17,920 nt of DNA from Alectoria sarmentosa (GCA_009733775.1 WOGZ01000521.1:1-17920); one strand, 5' to 3'. Positions 1-10,032 are shown, counted from the first letter of the stretch. A program made the numbers and translations. Notes: a model not told the origin generated them from the letters alone.

Positions 1-1330
1 ATAATAATCGTGTATATAAATTCAAATATTTATAAACGATTTTTATAATAAAAAACTTTATTCGTGATAAAGCATTTATTAAATGTGATATCTTTTAATT
101 TTATTATTATTATTAATAATTATCTCGCGTATTTCGTTATATTCCTTATCGATTTTATTCGCTTCGAATATTTTATAATAAAAAAAATCATCGATAACAT
201 TAATATCGAATTAAATGTTAATAAAATTTAATCGATTCGATATAAAAATAAGTTGATGCTATTATTTTAAACGTTTATTTTTAAAATCGATAAACTTACA
301 TTTAATTATTCGAATAAAAATATCGACTTTAGAATTTTATAATCTCGAATAATAAATAATTTTAATGTTATATTCAAATAACATAATTCGATAAATTCGT
401 TTTCAGAATAATCTTTTTAAATTTATCGAAATGTCACAAAATAAAAGTTTATATAACGTTGATTTTCAATTAAATAAAGGTTTTTTAATAAACGAGTAAT
501 TATTCGAAAATAACATCTTCATTTATTAAACGAATTATCGATTTAATTATCTTCGAAAAATCTTTTATAAATCTTTTATAAAAATTATAAAAGTTGATTT
601 TTTTTTTTTAATTTATAAATTTTATTTAATCGACGACGATTTATATTTTAATTAAATTTATTTATAATTTATTAATAAATATTAATAAATTTTAAAATTT
701 GATTTTTTGAATATGAAATTCACATTTGATAATATTTATTTATAAGTCGATTTCGCGTAACTTTTAAAAAATTAATCGAATATATTAAACGTGTTATTTT
801 TTAATTTTATTGTAAATAAAAATATCGTTTAAATATATTTAATAAAAGTTATTTAAATATTTAAAAAAAAAGGTCGTTTATATATTGTTAATAAATAACA
901 AAATTATTTGTTAATTCGAGTAAAAATATTCGATATTTATAAGCTTTAAAAAAGATAATAAATATAATAAAGTTTTTAATTTTTTAAATATATTTTAAGT
1001 TTATTAAAGATAGCGATAATGTTTAATCGTATAAAATATTTACAATTTTATATTTTAATTAAAATTTCATAAATTAATAAAATAAAATATCGATTTCTTT
1101 TAATAATAACGTTTCACTTTCGATAATTCACATAAAATCGAAAATCTTTATTCAATTTCTCAATAAATAAAATAGACGAGACGAATAAAATATAATTAAA
1201 TACGCTAAATTCTTTTTTTAAATGCTTATTTAAATACTTTTTAATTTATTTAAATTTGTAATTTGATATCGAATATATTCGATTTTTAAATAATATATTT
1301 TTATTCGCTCTTTTAACGAGTTTCAATTTA
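1..1330 (-). pseudogene. A1 pol relic: reverse transcriptase, RNase H, pre-integrase linker
   Basis: Minus-strand translation gives the classic Gypsy RT blocks. SILFIEK, then FRFYVNYRK and KRNRY (1170-1080), correspond to the family's ILFV, LRxCVDYRxLN and NRYP blocks. RLNIIAIFNKLKIY follows (about 1040-1000), matching the FTKLD...H.IRI block. YLNDIFIYN (835-809) is the YLDDILIYS catalytic box with the first catalytic Asp changed to Asn, and IIKCEFH follows shortly. RNase H is weak, but its C-terminal connection YYSRL-stop-NSKVDIFIR (354-310) matches the 'RPGK.N..ADALSRR' region. A linker (294-1) runs off the window before integrase. A frame change lies near 920-950, and another just upstream of the RT near 1205. 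Stops are almost all TAA. RT identity is very likely; the RNase H body is inferred from position. Confidence 0.82.
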
Positions 1331-2479
1331 TAATTATAAAATTAATGTGAAAATAATATATTCGTTTTTAATTTATCGAAATCATTTACATAATTATAAT
1401 ATTTTTTGAAAAGTTTATTAAGCATTTTTTTATAAATGAAAATTTTAATATTATTAATTTAAATAATTTTTGAAATATAAAATTTATAACATTTTTTATA
1501 CTTGCGTTTAAATTTATACGAATATAATTTATTAATTAATAAACGATTATTTCTTTATATTTGCGATTTTATATTAAGAAATTCATTAATAATATCGTAA
1601 ATTTCATTTATCGTTAAAAAAAAGAACTTGATTTCTTTATTTCGAATCGAATAATAATAAATTAATGTATTAATTTTAACAATATCGATGAAATTAAACT
1701 TTTAAAACATTTTTTTTTGAATATTTTAAAAATTAATGTTGATTTTTTTCTATTTGAAATGTTTTTTAAAAATTTAATATCGAAATCATTTTCGTTCAAT
1801 TCATTTTCAATGATAGATTTGAAAAATCGTATAATAAGTATAAATGAAATAATCGATAAAAATGAGAGATTTTTTGATAACGATATCTTATTATCATTAT
1901 ATTTATATCGTTTAAAAATAAATAATATATTCTTTTTAAACATATTAAAAACGATTTTATACTTATTTATTTATAATTTTTCGAAAAGTAAATCATATTA
2001 TTTTAATTAAGTAATTAAAATAAAACATAATTTTTTTTTATAATTATACACGTTTAATGTAAATAATAAACAATAAATAATAAATTACTTAATCAGCTAT
2101 TTATCGTATTTTCATAAAAATTTAAATTTAATAAAAGAATAAAACTCGATTTATAAACGTTTGCATATTTCGAAAATAATAGTTTTATTAATAACGATAT
2201 AAATCTTTATTCATTCACAATTTATAAAAGAATTCGTAAACGATATTTATTTATTTTATAATAATAATGTAATTATTATTCAAAAAGATCGACGTGTTAA
2301 AAAATTATTTGAAATATTCGTAAAGCACACTTTATTAATATTTCTTATCGTGATTTTTATAAAGATTATTCTTTTTTTAAATCGAAAAAAATTATTATCG
2401 ATATAATTTATTTTAGCATTGTTAATTTTTCATTTTTTATTAATATTTAGAAAATATAATCGTGTTTTCATTAATGTCT
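1331..2479 (-). pseudogene. A1 interval between Gag knuckle and RT (expected protease region)
   Basis: By position this should encode the Gag tail, aspartic protease and the N-terminal extension of RT. I could not find a convincing D-S/T-G protease motif. An uninterrupted minus-strand frame of 93 codons lies at 1943-1662. It is rich in Lys, Asn, Ile and Ser and includes a charged segment IENELNENDFD, but I do not recognise it. At this base composition a 90-codon open frame can arise by chance, so it is not called a gene. An overlapping plus-strand frame (1717-2010) is its mirror and has no support of its own. The segment 1540-1350 has few CpGs compared with the RT. Confidence 0.4.
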
Positions 2480-3300
2480 TTTTTTCAACATTCGTTTAAT
2501 TTTAAACGATATAATCTTTTCGATAATAATCGATTTTATTATAAATATAACACATAATTTTTTTTATATTTATTAACTTAATAATTAATACGAAAATAAC
2601 TTCGATAATTAAAATAATACGAATTGTTAATATTATAATAATAATTATAAATAACTTTTTTATTAAATTTATAATAATTTAAATAAAAATTACTTTAAAC
2701 ATTCGAAAATAATAAATTATTCGCTAATTATTATTCAATTTAAATAAATACTTTTTTACGTTTTTTAATATAATAAAATTTTCACGAATGTTATATAAAT
2801 TCTTTAATCGTTTAATTAACTTATTAAAAAGTTTTTTTAAAAAAATGTTATCGTCGAAGTTAAAGATTTCATTAAAACGAATAAAATTTGAATAAAAATT
2901 TATAAATAATTATATATTTTAAATAAATATTTAATATTCACGTTTAATATTAATTTTTCGATCGAAATATTTATAAATTTCAATTAATTAATTTATAATT
3001 TAAATATAAAATGTATATAAATTTTTTATATTTCGTAATCGTTTTATTAAAATATAATTTATTGCTTTTTCATCAAATCGTGAAATAACATAAATAATTT
3101 AAGAAATGTTATTTAAATAATAATTTTTATTTAATAAAAGTTTTTTTTTTTGAAAACTTAATCGTTTTATAAAGAATCGACGTTATTTATAAAAATGAGA
3201 AAGTTAAAAGTCTTTATAAAATTGTCTTTTTTCGTCATAAAATGTTTATTTTTCAAATAATTTTTTAAAAATTGAAATTTCATTTAATTGTTTTTCGTTA
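2480..3300 (-). pseudogene. A1 gag relic (retrotransposon Gag domain plus CCHC knuckle)
   Basis: One minus-strand frame reads LIEIYKYFDRK, then KREY, then FYSNFIRFNEIF (about 2990-2865), followed by a helical stretch and KKYLFKLNNN. This is the layout of the Ty3/Gypsy retrotransposon Gag domain: an 'IYxDPN...AKREY' block, a 'F..F...F.rL' helix, then the 'LD.N.R' end. The same frame continues to a zinc knuckle at 2552-2511, separated only by one amber and one ochre stop. The A2 Gag at 13571-13960 shares the same blocks (LINIYENL, AKR-stop-Y, FYVDFIRFN, KKYLRKLNN), which supports both calls. The N-terminal part (3300-2990) is uncertain; candidate starts include an ATG at 3238, but no start can be fixed. 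Confidence 0.75.
2511..2552 (-). other. A1 Gag zinc knuckle with Cys and His turned to Tyr
   Basis: The frame reads C-Y-I-Y-N-K-I-D-Y-Y-R-K-D-Y. Ligand spacing is exactly C-X2-C-X4-H-X4-C. The first Cys (TGT) survives; the second and fourth ligands are Tyr (TAT, from TGT/TGC by G to A), and the His position is also Tyr (TAT, from CAC/CAT by C to T). The nucleocapsid zinc knuckle binds RNA in retroelement Gag. Exact spacing plus single-transition explanations at all three lost ligands make this a confident call. Confidence 0.8.
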
Positions 3301-3684
3301 CAAAATTATTATTTATTTTTAATAATTACGAATTATATTATTTACTTACTTAATTATTTACTTAATTTTATTTCAAATATTTATAATATAATTTTTTTTC
3401 TTTATAATTATATAATAGTAAATAATAATTTTTCAAAAAATATCTTATTTAAAATAAAATTAATTAAATATAATTAAAAACTTTTTAAATTTCGTTTATA
3501 TTTAATATAATAACTATTTATTACTTTAAATATATTACGAATTTATAATATCTTTATTATAAAGAAGATTTTTAAATATAGTTTATTTTTTTTATATTAA
3601 TTAAGATTATATAAAAAATATAATAATAATAAAAAAAAGAGAAAAAAAAGAAAAGAGATTTAAATATTTTATAAAATGTAATAT
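3301..3684. other. A1 leader interval, no gene seen
   Basis: This lies between the Gag relic and the hairpin beside the LTR-like repeat. It would hold the primer binding site and untranslated leader of A1, but no tRNA-complementary segment can be recognised. CpG is markedly rarer here than in the flanking coding relics (line 3601-3660 has six G, no C). The purine run at about 3631-3657 is nearly all A and G. Confidence 0.5.
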
Positions 3685-3724
3685 TGAAAAGTATTATGAT
3701 AAAAAAAAGTTTTAATACTTTTCA
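3685..3724. repeat. Perfect 12-bp inverted repeat (stem-loop)
   Basis: The arms 3685-3696 and 3713-3724 are perfectly complementary, with a 16-base A-rich spacer. The core arm is GAAAAGTATT. It lies just outside the end of the LTR-like repeat (3732), on the leader side. In sequence this A+T-rich some chance hairpins are expected, but a 12-bp stem containing G-C pairs is above the background seen elsewhere here. Function is unknown; it could be a leader hairpin of A1 or a chance palindrome. Confidence 0.45.
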
Positions 3725-3731
3725 TTTAATG

Positions 3732-4035
3732 TGTTTAATAATTTTTATATAATAAAGAAATTTGATTTTAATATATAAAAATATAAAAGAGTGCTATTTA
3801 ATCGTTTATTCATTTATTAAATTTTTATAACAATATCGTATTAATAAAAAAACGTTTTTTCAATTTTGTCACTTATATAAAAGACTTTTTTTTATATCAT
3901 CGTCGACTTTTTGCGAGAAAACTTGATAATGCGAAGCGAAAAAAATCGACTTTAAAAGATTATAAAATTATGATTTCTTATTCGATAATAATGTCGTGAA
4001 AATTTAAATATTTTTAATAATAATCTTTTGAACGA
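3732..4035 (-). repeat. LTR-like repeat of A1 (inverted copy at 11738-12036)
   Basis: The reverse complement of 3732-4035 aligns along about 300 bp with 11738-12036. Strong anchors include TTATTATCGAATAAGAAATCA, TCGCTTCGCATTATCAA and AATAAACGATTAAATAGCA. Many of the differences between the copies are C/T or G/A. In A1 orientation the repeat ends ..AAACACA at 3732, compatible with the usual CA end of an LTR, and lies about 440 bp upstream of the Gag relic, so a 5' LTR role is likely. The homology stops sharply beyond 3732. The outer end near 4035 is fuzzy, with weaker similarity possibly continuing to about 4100. Confidence 0.7.
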
Positions 4036-4524
4036 TAAAATCTATTTTATTTTAATTTAAATTATTTAAATAATAAATAATAAAAAAAATTTGATTCGTT
4101 AATCGTATAAATAATTTAATGTTTTTATTTATCTTTCGCTTATTATATAACGAAATCGTTACGATATTTCATTAATTTTTTATATAATATACTATTTATA
4201 TAATAAATTTATTTAAAAATATAATAACTTAATTTAATTTTTTGCTAAAACTTTTATTAATAAATTTCTTAAATTCGTTTATTAATTCGAATAACATAAA
4301 TGTAATAACTAAATTATAATATTAAAATCGATATAAAATTAAATTATATAAATATATTAAATAAGATAACTAAGTGAGAAAAAAATATATATATATATAA
4401 AAAACATTTATATAAAAGTAAATGCCTTTATTAAAACACGTTAAATTTATTAAATAATGTTACAAAAATGTAATGTTAAAAAGAAGTCATTTTTAGTAAA
4501 AATGTAAAATACGCTTATAATAAT
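4036..4524. other. Interval between A1 and B; expected 3' LTR of B
   Basis: The B pol relic becomes unreadable after about 4525, so the end of pol and the 3' LTR of B should fall here. I compared it by eye with the region upstream of B gag (8840-9300) and found no convincing direct repeat, so no LTR pair is claimed. A short AT dinucleotide run lies at about 4385-4398. No coding signal was seen. Confidence 0.4.
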
Positions 4525-5400
4525 TAATATTATCAAATCGTTTATTTTATAACTTTGAAAATAATGCGATTTATTATATTATTTAATTTGACTTATAACG
4601 ACGCTTTAAAAACGATTCGCAATTTCATTTTATAATATTTATAATTTTTTTTTTATTATTTATAATAAACTTCTCTTTTTTAACGAAATTAATTTCGATT
4701 TTTTATCGAATTTCAAAATAATAATTATATATAAAAAAAAACGATATCGTTTTAATAAAAAAATATTAATTGTTTATATATATAAATGTTATTATAAATA
4801 ACAATGTAATATAATTCGTTTGCTTATTATTAATAAACATATATAAAAAATATTTTAACGTTTAATTTTATCGCTCAATTTACTTATTTATTTATAAATA
4901 AAAAAACGATATTTAAACGTCGCTTAATTTTGAAATAAAAATAAATGATTAATTAAAAGCTATTAATAAATATAAAATTTCGCTCGTTAACGATATTATT
5001 TAACATATTATAACGATATATTATTTTATTATAAAAAACTTTCGTTAACGTAACGATATCGATTATAATTTTTATAAATAAATATTTAATTATTTTCGTA
5101 AATCGATTTATTATAATTAAAATAACGTTATATATAACGCTTTTAAACTTATTTAATAATAAACTTATAACGAAATTTATAAAACACTTTTTTTATAACT
5201 TCGTAATAATGAAAAACGAATTAAATTTATCATAAAATTAATGTCGCGACAATTTCGTTCGTTATTATATATCATAAATTTTTGTATATTTTATAACCTT
5301 TTTTAAAAACTCATTTTAATAAAACTTTCGAATAAAAAATTTATGCGTTTTTATAACGTTAAAATATTTAAATAACGAATTATTATAATAACGATTAATG
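4525..5400 (-). pseudogene. B integrase relic
   Basis: The zinc-binding domain reads from NRYYNNSLFKYFNVIKTHKF (5396) through FFIRKFY, VIKYTKIYDI and RTKLSRH (to 5241). It corresponds to the Gypsy 'HD.P..GHfG..KT..LI.R.fYWP...KDV..Y...C..C.R.K..RH' pattern, with lost His, Trp and Cys codons. The DDE core follows: INFVI (family Asp now Asn, codon 5177-5175), SVIYNVILIIINRFTKIIKY, TLTKVFYNKII, then IVNERNFIF with the second Asp also Asn (4988-4986), 63 residues downstream. YNNIYIYK and a C-terminal YNKSHYFQSYKINDLIIL (to 4525) match the region before the end of Gypsy integrases. A frame change lies near 5400. Catalytically dead. The third acidic residue could not be placed with certainty. Confidence 0.85.
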
Positions 5401-5799
5401 AATTTTTTTAATAACATTAATTTTAAAAATGTAAAAACGATTATTATATCGCAATAATTTTTGAAAATCAAAAATTCATTTTCTATTACGTTTTTAACGT
5501 TATTTCGATAACGTATCGAAATTAATATAAAATAAACGTATTTAATTATTATAAAATTGCAATTTTTGAATTAATTTCTTTATTAATTAATGCGATTTTT
5601 TATACGCAATTTTAAATGCGACTTTAATTTTTCTCTTTAAAATAATTATTTAAACATTTATAATTTAAAATGTAAACGATATTATAATAATTATTTTTTT
5701 ATCTTTTTAAAATAATTTCTCATTAATTCAAAACGCAATTTTATTTTAAAATATCGACAACAATTTAATATTTAATAACGATGCTTTTTTTTAATTAAA

Positions 5800-6377
5800 A
5801 CGTCGCGATAACGTATTAATAAAATTCAATTTTTCAATTTAATAAAAAATCTTAAAGTTATAAACGATTAATTTTAAAACTCATCAAATTTATTTAAAAT
5901 TAAACTCTTTTTATTTGAAAATTCTTTTAAAATTATAATAATTAATTTATATCTCGATATAATAAATATTATCTTTTAAATAATATCGTTATTATTTTAT
6001 TATTATTACGATAATAAACAATTTTTAATTATAAATTTCATAATTTTATTTAATAAAATCATTTTTCGAAATTAAAAAATAATGAAACGTTAATATTTAT
6101 ATTTATTTTATTAAATAAATACAATCTCGAAATTAAAATTAAAAACATTAATTTTTATATATGATTTCGTTTTCGAATTATAATAACGTAAAAATAACGT
6201 TTTCGAAAAAATGCGTTTTAATTATAAAAACGTTTTTTCAACGCTTTCGAATTATATAAAAAATTTAAACTTTTTATTATTTTTATTATCTTTTAATAAA
6301 TCGATTAATAACGCAATTATAATAAAATAATTATAAATAAATCGTCGATAAAAGTTTATAAAACTTAAAAAGACCTG
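5800..6377 (-). pseudogene. B RNase H and connection relic
   Basis: The segment continues the RT frame: FLSFINFYRRFI (family LGF.NFYRRFI), then a Lys/Asn-rich loop, FIxFESVEKTFL-stop-LKRIFSKT (family W.....FE.LK..F..AP), and SYIKINVFNF (family IETDASN), where the first catalytic Asp has become Asn. FRKMI follows. One base seems to be missing near 6040; after it NYEIYN and KLFIIV (family NYEIHDKELLAIV) are in the next frame. The region ends at the connection NFINTLSRRF (5826-5797), matching 'NPADALSRRP'. Apart from that single base the frame is intact from RT onward. RNase H degrades the RNA strand of the RNA-DNA hybrid during reverse transcription; this copy is inactive. Confidence 0.85.
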
Positions 6378-7260
6378 CATTTTTCGATAACTTTTTGATT
6401 TAAATTAATTTTTAATAATTATTATTCGTTTTTAATTCATCGTAACGTTTTTAATAAACACGATAAATTTTAAAAATTCAATTTATTTAATATAAAATTA
6501 ACATTTTTTTAAATTGATATATAATTAAAATTAACGCAATTATTTAAACATTTATTTAATATATCGTTAATATTTCGACGTATCGACGTTATAAATCAAA
6601 ATATTATTTAAATATATTATATAAATAACATTTATTAAATCGATAAAAGTTTTATTAATATATATTTAAAATGTAATCGAAGCATTAATTAATTTAAAGA
6701 ATATAATCAAATATTCGAAATAATTATAACGAATTCGAAACGCAATCTTTTATTTATCGTCTTTTTTAATTCGAATTTTATAATAAACATTTTTTAAATT
6801 TAATTTCGTAAAAACCTTAACGTCGTATAAATGATTTAACGTTTTTATAATTAAAAGTAACGAATATCGATTTTTAATAATTATCGCATTTAATTTTTTA
6901 TAATTTATATATAAACGCAATTCGTCGTTTTTTTTAAATATAAATAAAATCGACGCTTTTGCGAAAAAAGTCGAATATCGAATTTAATTTTTATAAAAAA
7001 CATTTTTCAAATATCGTCGCAATTTCGATAATTTTATTTAAAATAAATTATATAAAAATTTATATAACGACTTTTTATTATTTTCAATTTTAATAATATA
7101 ATTTTCTTATTTAAATATAAATTAAACTTTAATCTTTTTTTTAAAAAAAACGTCTTTATATTTCAACATTTTTTAGAAATTTTTGAATTAAACACGTTTT
7201 TTTTTTCGCTTCGCATCGTCGTAGCGTATACGATTGCGAATATATTAAATTTCTTATCGA
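6378..7260 (-). pseudogene. B reverse transcriptase relic
   Basis: A single minus-strand frame runs from YKDVFFKKK (7160) to RKMQVF (6380) without an insertion or deletion. The blocks match Gypsy RT in order: IRYST and ASILFIFKKNDELRLYINY (IRPSTSPA, SPILFVKKKDG.LR.CVDYR), LNAIIIKNRYSLLLI, KVFTKLNLKNVYYKIRI, AFRIRYNYFEYL, INASITF-stop, YLNNILIYN (6614-6588; YLDDILIYS with both Asp changed to Asn) and LYINLKKC. Fifteen in-frame stops were counted between 7160 and 6380 and all are TAA; several fall where the family has Trp or Gln, such as D-E-W-K and TFQ. This is the strongest coding identification in the window. Further upstream (7260-7161) the frame is less clear. Confidence 0.93.
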
Positions 7261-7659
7261 TATTCGTAACGAATTAATTAAATTTCTTAATTTAAATCTT
7301 TTCAAAATTGATTTTAAACTTTTATTAAATCGTTTTAAAATTAAATGATATATGCAATTAATTCAAAATAAACATTAAAATCTTTTTAATCGATAATATA
7401 AAATAATGTTTTATATTATTTATTTTAATTTTAATTGTCGATTAATTAATAATTTAATATATAAACGTTATAACAATATATGCTTTAATCGATTAACGTT
7501 TTCGACGTTAATAAAATTACATTATTATAAAATTACAAATCTCATTAAATCGTAAATGTTTATAAAATTAAATTTATATAAATTTTAAAATCGAGCAAAG
7601 CAACGAATTATTTCGATTTATGTTAAATTATAATTTATTTTTTCGTGATAATAAAAAAA
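7261..7659 (-). pseudogene. B Gag-Pol interval (presumed aspartic protease)
   Basis: Position between the zinc knuckle and RT predicts an aspartic protease that would cut the Gag-Pol polyprotein. A candidate TLIDxS (minus strand, about 7504-7484, followed by IYCYN) resembles the 'ALIDSGA' active site, but the Gly is not visible and a TAA interrupts it, so the call is weak. The knuckle and RT are in different frames, so an indel or a programmed frameshift lies somewhere in this stretch; mutation makes it impossible to tell which. Confidence 0.4.
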
Positions 7660-8829
7660 ATTGTTTTTATTTTTCGTTTTTTCGATTTCGCTTTTAAAAT
7701 AATTGCGAAATTAAATTATTTTTTATCGTAATAATAACGATATAAATAATCGATTTATTTTTATTTAAATAATGAGATTTAATGTGACCTTTTTTATTAT
7801 AATGAAAATAAATAAAAATTTTATATTTAATTTTAAATTTATTTTTTCGCTTTTTTTTTTTTTTTTTAATAAATATATAACATTTTAACGTTATCGTTAT
7901 AATTAAATTTATTAAATTTCGAAATTCGAAAATTCAAAAACGAATTCTTTGCGTTTTTATTTTCGAAAAATTTTAAATTCGAATCGCGATCGCTTTTATC
8001 GCGTACGCGTTTAAAAATTGATTTATATATAATAATTATAATAAAAAAATTCTCGCGTTATTTAAATATATCAATATTATTTAAAATTTGATTTTTTAAC
8101 GTAAATTAAAATTTTGCAAAAAAAAATTAATTTTTTTTATTATTGTTAAAGTTAATAAAAAAAATTTCAATTTTTTTAAATAGTTTTTAAAAATGATAAT
8201 TTTTTGATTAAACTTTTATTTAATTTTCTTTTATTTTTCATAAATAAATAAATAATAATTAATCGAGTCGACGATAAAATTAAATAAAAATTACTTAAAG
8301 CTTTTATATATTATATTAATGAAATTCTTTTTTTTATATTCGATATATTATTAATTATTATTATTATCTTTTAAATTTTTTATATAATAAACAATTTTGA
8401 AAATATCGATAATAAAATATTCAAAAACTTTAATGAAAATAATTTTCATATCGCGAAATTAACGCATATATTTTCTTTTATTTTTATTTTAATAAAACTT
8501 TAACTTTTCGAAACGAATAATTTTGATTTTAAAAATAAATATTTTCGTTAAAAATAAAATCGCGCGCGTAATAATTAATACTTTAATTATAAATAATGTA
8601 TAAATATAATAATTAACGTTTTTTTAAAGATATTTTATAAATTTTTGTTGCGAAATTTATTTTTACGAATTTTCCACGCAAAAATTTTACGTTTTTATTA
8701 AAAACAACGATTTTTCTTTTTAATACGTTTAAGACGTTCTTTTAAATTAATTTCTTTTTTAAAAATAAATTTTTGAAATTCGTTAACGCTATTTAAGCGT
8801 TTATTTTGATTATTTTCGATTTTAAGCAT
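7660..8829 (-). pseudogene. B gag relic
   Basis: A start is chosen at ATG 8829-8827. It opens a Lys- and Glu-rich helical stretch (MLKIENNQNKRLNSVNEF, then KERLKRIKKK) like the coiled N-terminus of fungal Gag proteins. A frame change follows; from about 8290 a new frame carries VDSINYYLFIYEK, KFNQKIIIFKNYLKKLK and NFFLQNFNLR. This fits a fungal Gypsy Gag pattern of 'DP.NR...AYERW..A.QKP.Q.V..F..YLEELE...FFLAKLRPEL'. The same frame reaches the zinc knuckle 154 codons later. Stops within it are mostly TAA. The Gag family match is from memory of family patterns; the knuckle makes it secure as Gag. Confidence 0.78.
7769..7810 (-). other. B Gag zinc knuckle with all three Cys turned to Tyr
   Basis: The frame reads Y-F-H-Y-N-K-K-G-H-I-K-S-H-Y, which is C-X2-C-X4-H-X4-C in exact register with the Gly-His pair kept and each Cys position a TAT codon. 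TGT/TGC to TAT is the G-to-A outcome expected when the opposite strand's CpA is mutated. The surviving His codon is CAC. Flanking Lys/Asn-rich residues are typical of nucleocapsid. Confidence 0.88.
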
Positions 8830-10032
8830 TTAAATCTTAAATGAATTCAATATCGCAGCAATATTAAATCGTTTTTTTCGAAAAATTAAAAAAATTAAAA
8901 TTATAAATTATATTATTTATCTCGTTAAATAAACGTAAATAAATAAATATATATAAAAAATATAATATTGTTATTAAATTTAATAATTAAATTATATAAT
9001 AAAATTAATTTTAAAAATTAAAAGAAAACTTTAAAATAATTTAAATAAATTTATATTCGTTAAATAATTTTATTAGCGAAATAATTATCAAATTAATTAA
9101 TTAAACTTAAATTTTATAGCTTTTATAAAAACTTATAAAAGATAACGTTATAATAACGTATATTTTATATAAAACGCCTACGATTATTCGATTTAATAAA
9201 TATATTTATATATTTCGAGACGAAAAACGAATATCGTATTTATATTCGCAAAAATAATTTTTTTTTAAGAAAAGCGAAATTACGAATGAAAATCGAAAAG
9301 TTAATTTTTTATATTAAATAAATCGATTTTTTAAAATTGTAATTATTCTAAAAAGAATAACAATGAAAAAAGAGAAAATAAATATTATTTTCTCTTAATT
9401 AAAATTCGAAGATATTAATAATATTTAGAAATTGTTAAAATTTATAAAATTTCTATTAAAATATAATATTAAAATATGTATAAATAATAATATTAATAAT
9501 AAACTTATTAAAAAAAAGATTTCTTTAAAATGAATAAACATATATAATAAAAATTTAAAAAAATTGAAAAAGAAATTCGCAGCATAACAATTATTAAAGA
9601 GTTACGATTTAAACGAATAAATGAAAATTTAAACGAATTTATCGAATCGAGCGCTCGACGTTATCGCTTTTTTAAAAAACAAATCGATAAATTTTTTTTT
9701 TAAAAAAACATTTATTAATAAAAGCGTATTATTTTATTTTAAATAAGAAAATGCTAAATATCGTTATAATACTTAAATATTAAAAACATTTTATATAAAA
9801 AACGAAAAAGAAAATTATCGTATATATAAATTATAAAAATTTAATTTCTTTTTTATATAATAAAAAATGAAACGTTAAATAAATTAAATAATTTGAGATT
9901 TTATTAAATTATAATTTTACGATAAAGTATATTGTGGAAATCGAAAATATTAAAGTAAACGCATTAAATAAAAAATTTAATTATAAATTATATTTAAAAT
10001 TAATTAAATTAATATTAAAAAGAAAAAAAGAT
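8830..10032. other. Upstream of B gag; leader and expected 5' LTR, no gene seen
   Basis: B's leader and 5' LTR should lie here, but I found no repeat matching the region below 4524 and no primer binding site. Around 9121-9176 short A+T-rich imperfect repeats occur (TTATAAAAACTTATAAAAG). CpG clusters lie at 9180-9310 and 9640-9670, the latter with an ATCGAGCGCTCGA palindrome core. One hairpin is listed separately. No reading frame with family resemblance was found on either strand. Confidence 0.4.
9370..9396. repeat. 11-bp inverted repeat with 5-base loop
   Basis: Arms 9370-9380 and 9386-9396 (AAGAGAAAATA and its complement) enclose a 5-base loop. The short loop would make a compact hairpin in RNA. 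It lies about 540 bp upstream of the B gag start, in the region where B's LTR is expected, so it may be part of an LTR; a chance palindrome is also possible at this composition. Confidence 0.4.

Larger units (their letters stand above)
1..4035 (-). mobile_element. Ty3/Gypsy element A1 (RIP-inactivated, cut by window edge)
   Basis: Reading leftward on the minus strand there is an LTR-like repeat (4035-3732), a leader, a Gag domain with CCHC knuckle (about 3300-2480), a poorly conserved interval, reverse transcriptase (about 1290-600), RNase H and its connection, then the linker that precedes integrase, running off the window at position 1. This gag-RT-RNase H-integrase order is that of Ty3/Gypsy (Metaviridae-type) elements, not Ty1/Copia, in which integrase precedes RT. 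The element is dead: every domain carries multiple ochre stops and at least two frame changes were needed to follow the RT. A second, inverted relative (A2) lies at 11738-15170. Treating the 3732-4035 repeat as its 5' LTR is inference. Confidence 0.8.
4525..8829 (-). mobile_element. Ty3/Gypsy element B (RIP-inactivated, coding region nearly complete)
   Basis: This is the best-preserved element. On the minus strand the order is Gag start (ATG at 8829), Gag domain (about 8290-8090), zinc knuckle (7810-7769), presumed protease interval, RT (7160-6380), RNase H with connection (6377-5800), integrase zinc-binding domain (5396-5241), integrase core (5180 to about 4860) and C-terminal region to about 4525. 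This gag-PR-RT-RH-IN order and about 4.3 kb of coding length are usual for Ty3/Gypsy. It is a different family from A1 and A2: its Gag and RT blocks are distinct. LTRs were not identified on either side, so the true ends lie outside the interval given. Confidence 0.85.

Noticed and set aside
1717..2010. 97-codon plus-strand open frame
   Set aside because: It overlaps the opposite strand of A1's Gag-Pol interval, is dominated by Phe, Asn, Ile and Leu codons as expected from A+T-rich sequence, and shows no family pattern.
7206..7218. TTCGCTTCGCATC, resembling the LTR-like repeat's TTCGCTTCGCATTATC
   Set aside because: Only about 12 bases match and it falls near the start of the readable B pol sequence; no flanking homology, so taken as coincidence.
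4036..9300. A pair of long terminal repeats flanking element B
   Set aside because: I compared 4036-4520 with 8840-9300 by eye. Only scattered A+T-rich matches were seen, none long enough to call. A computed self-alignment would decide.
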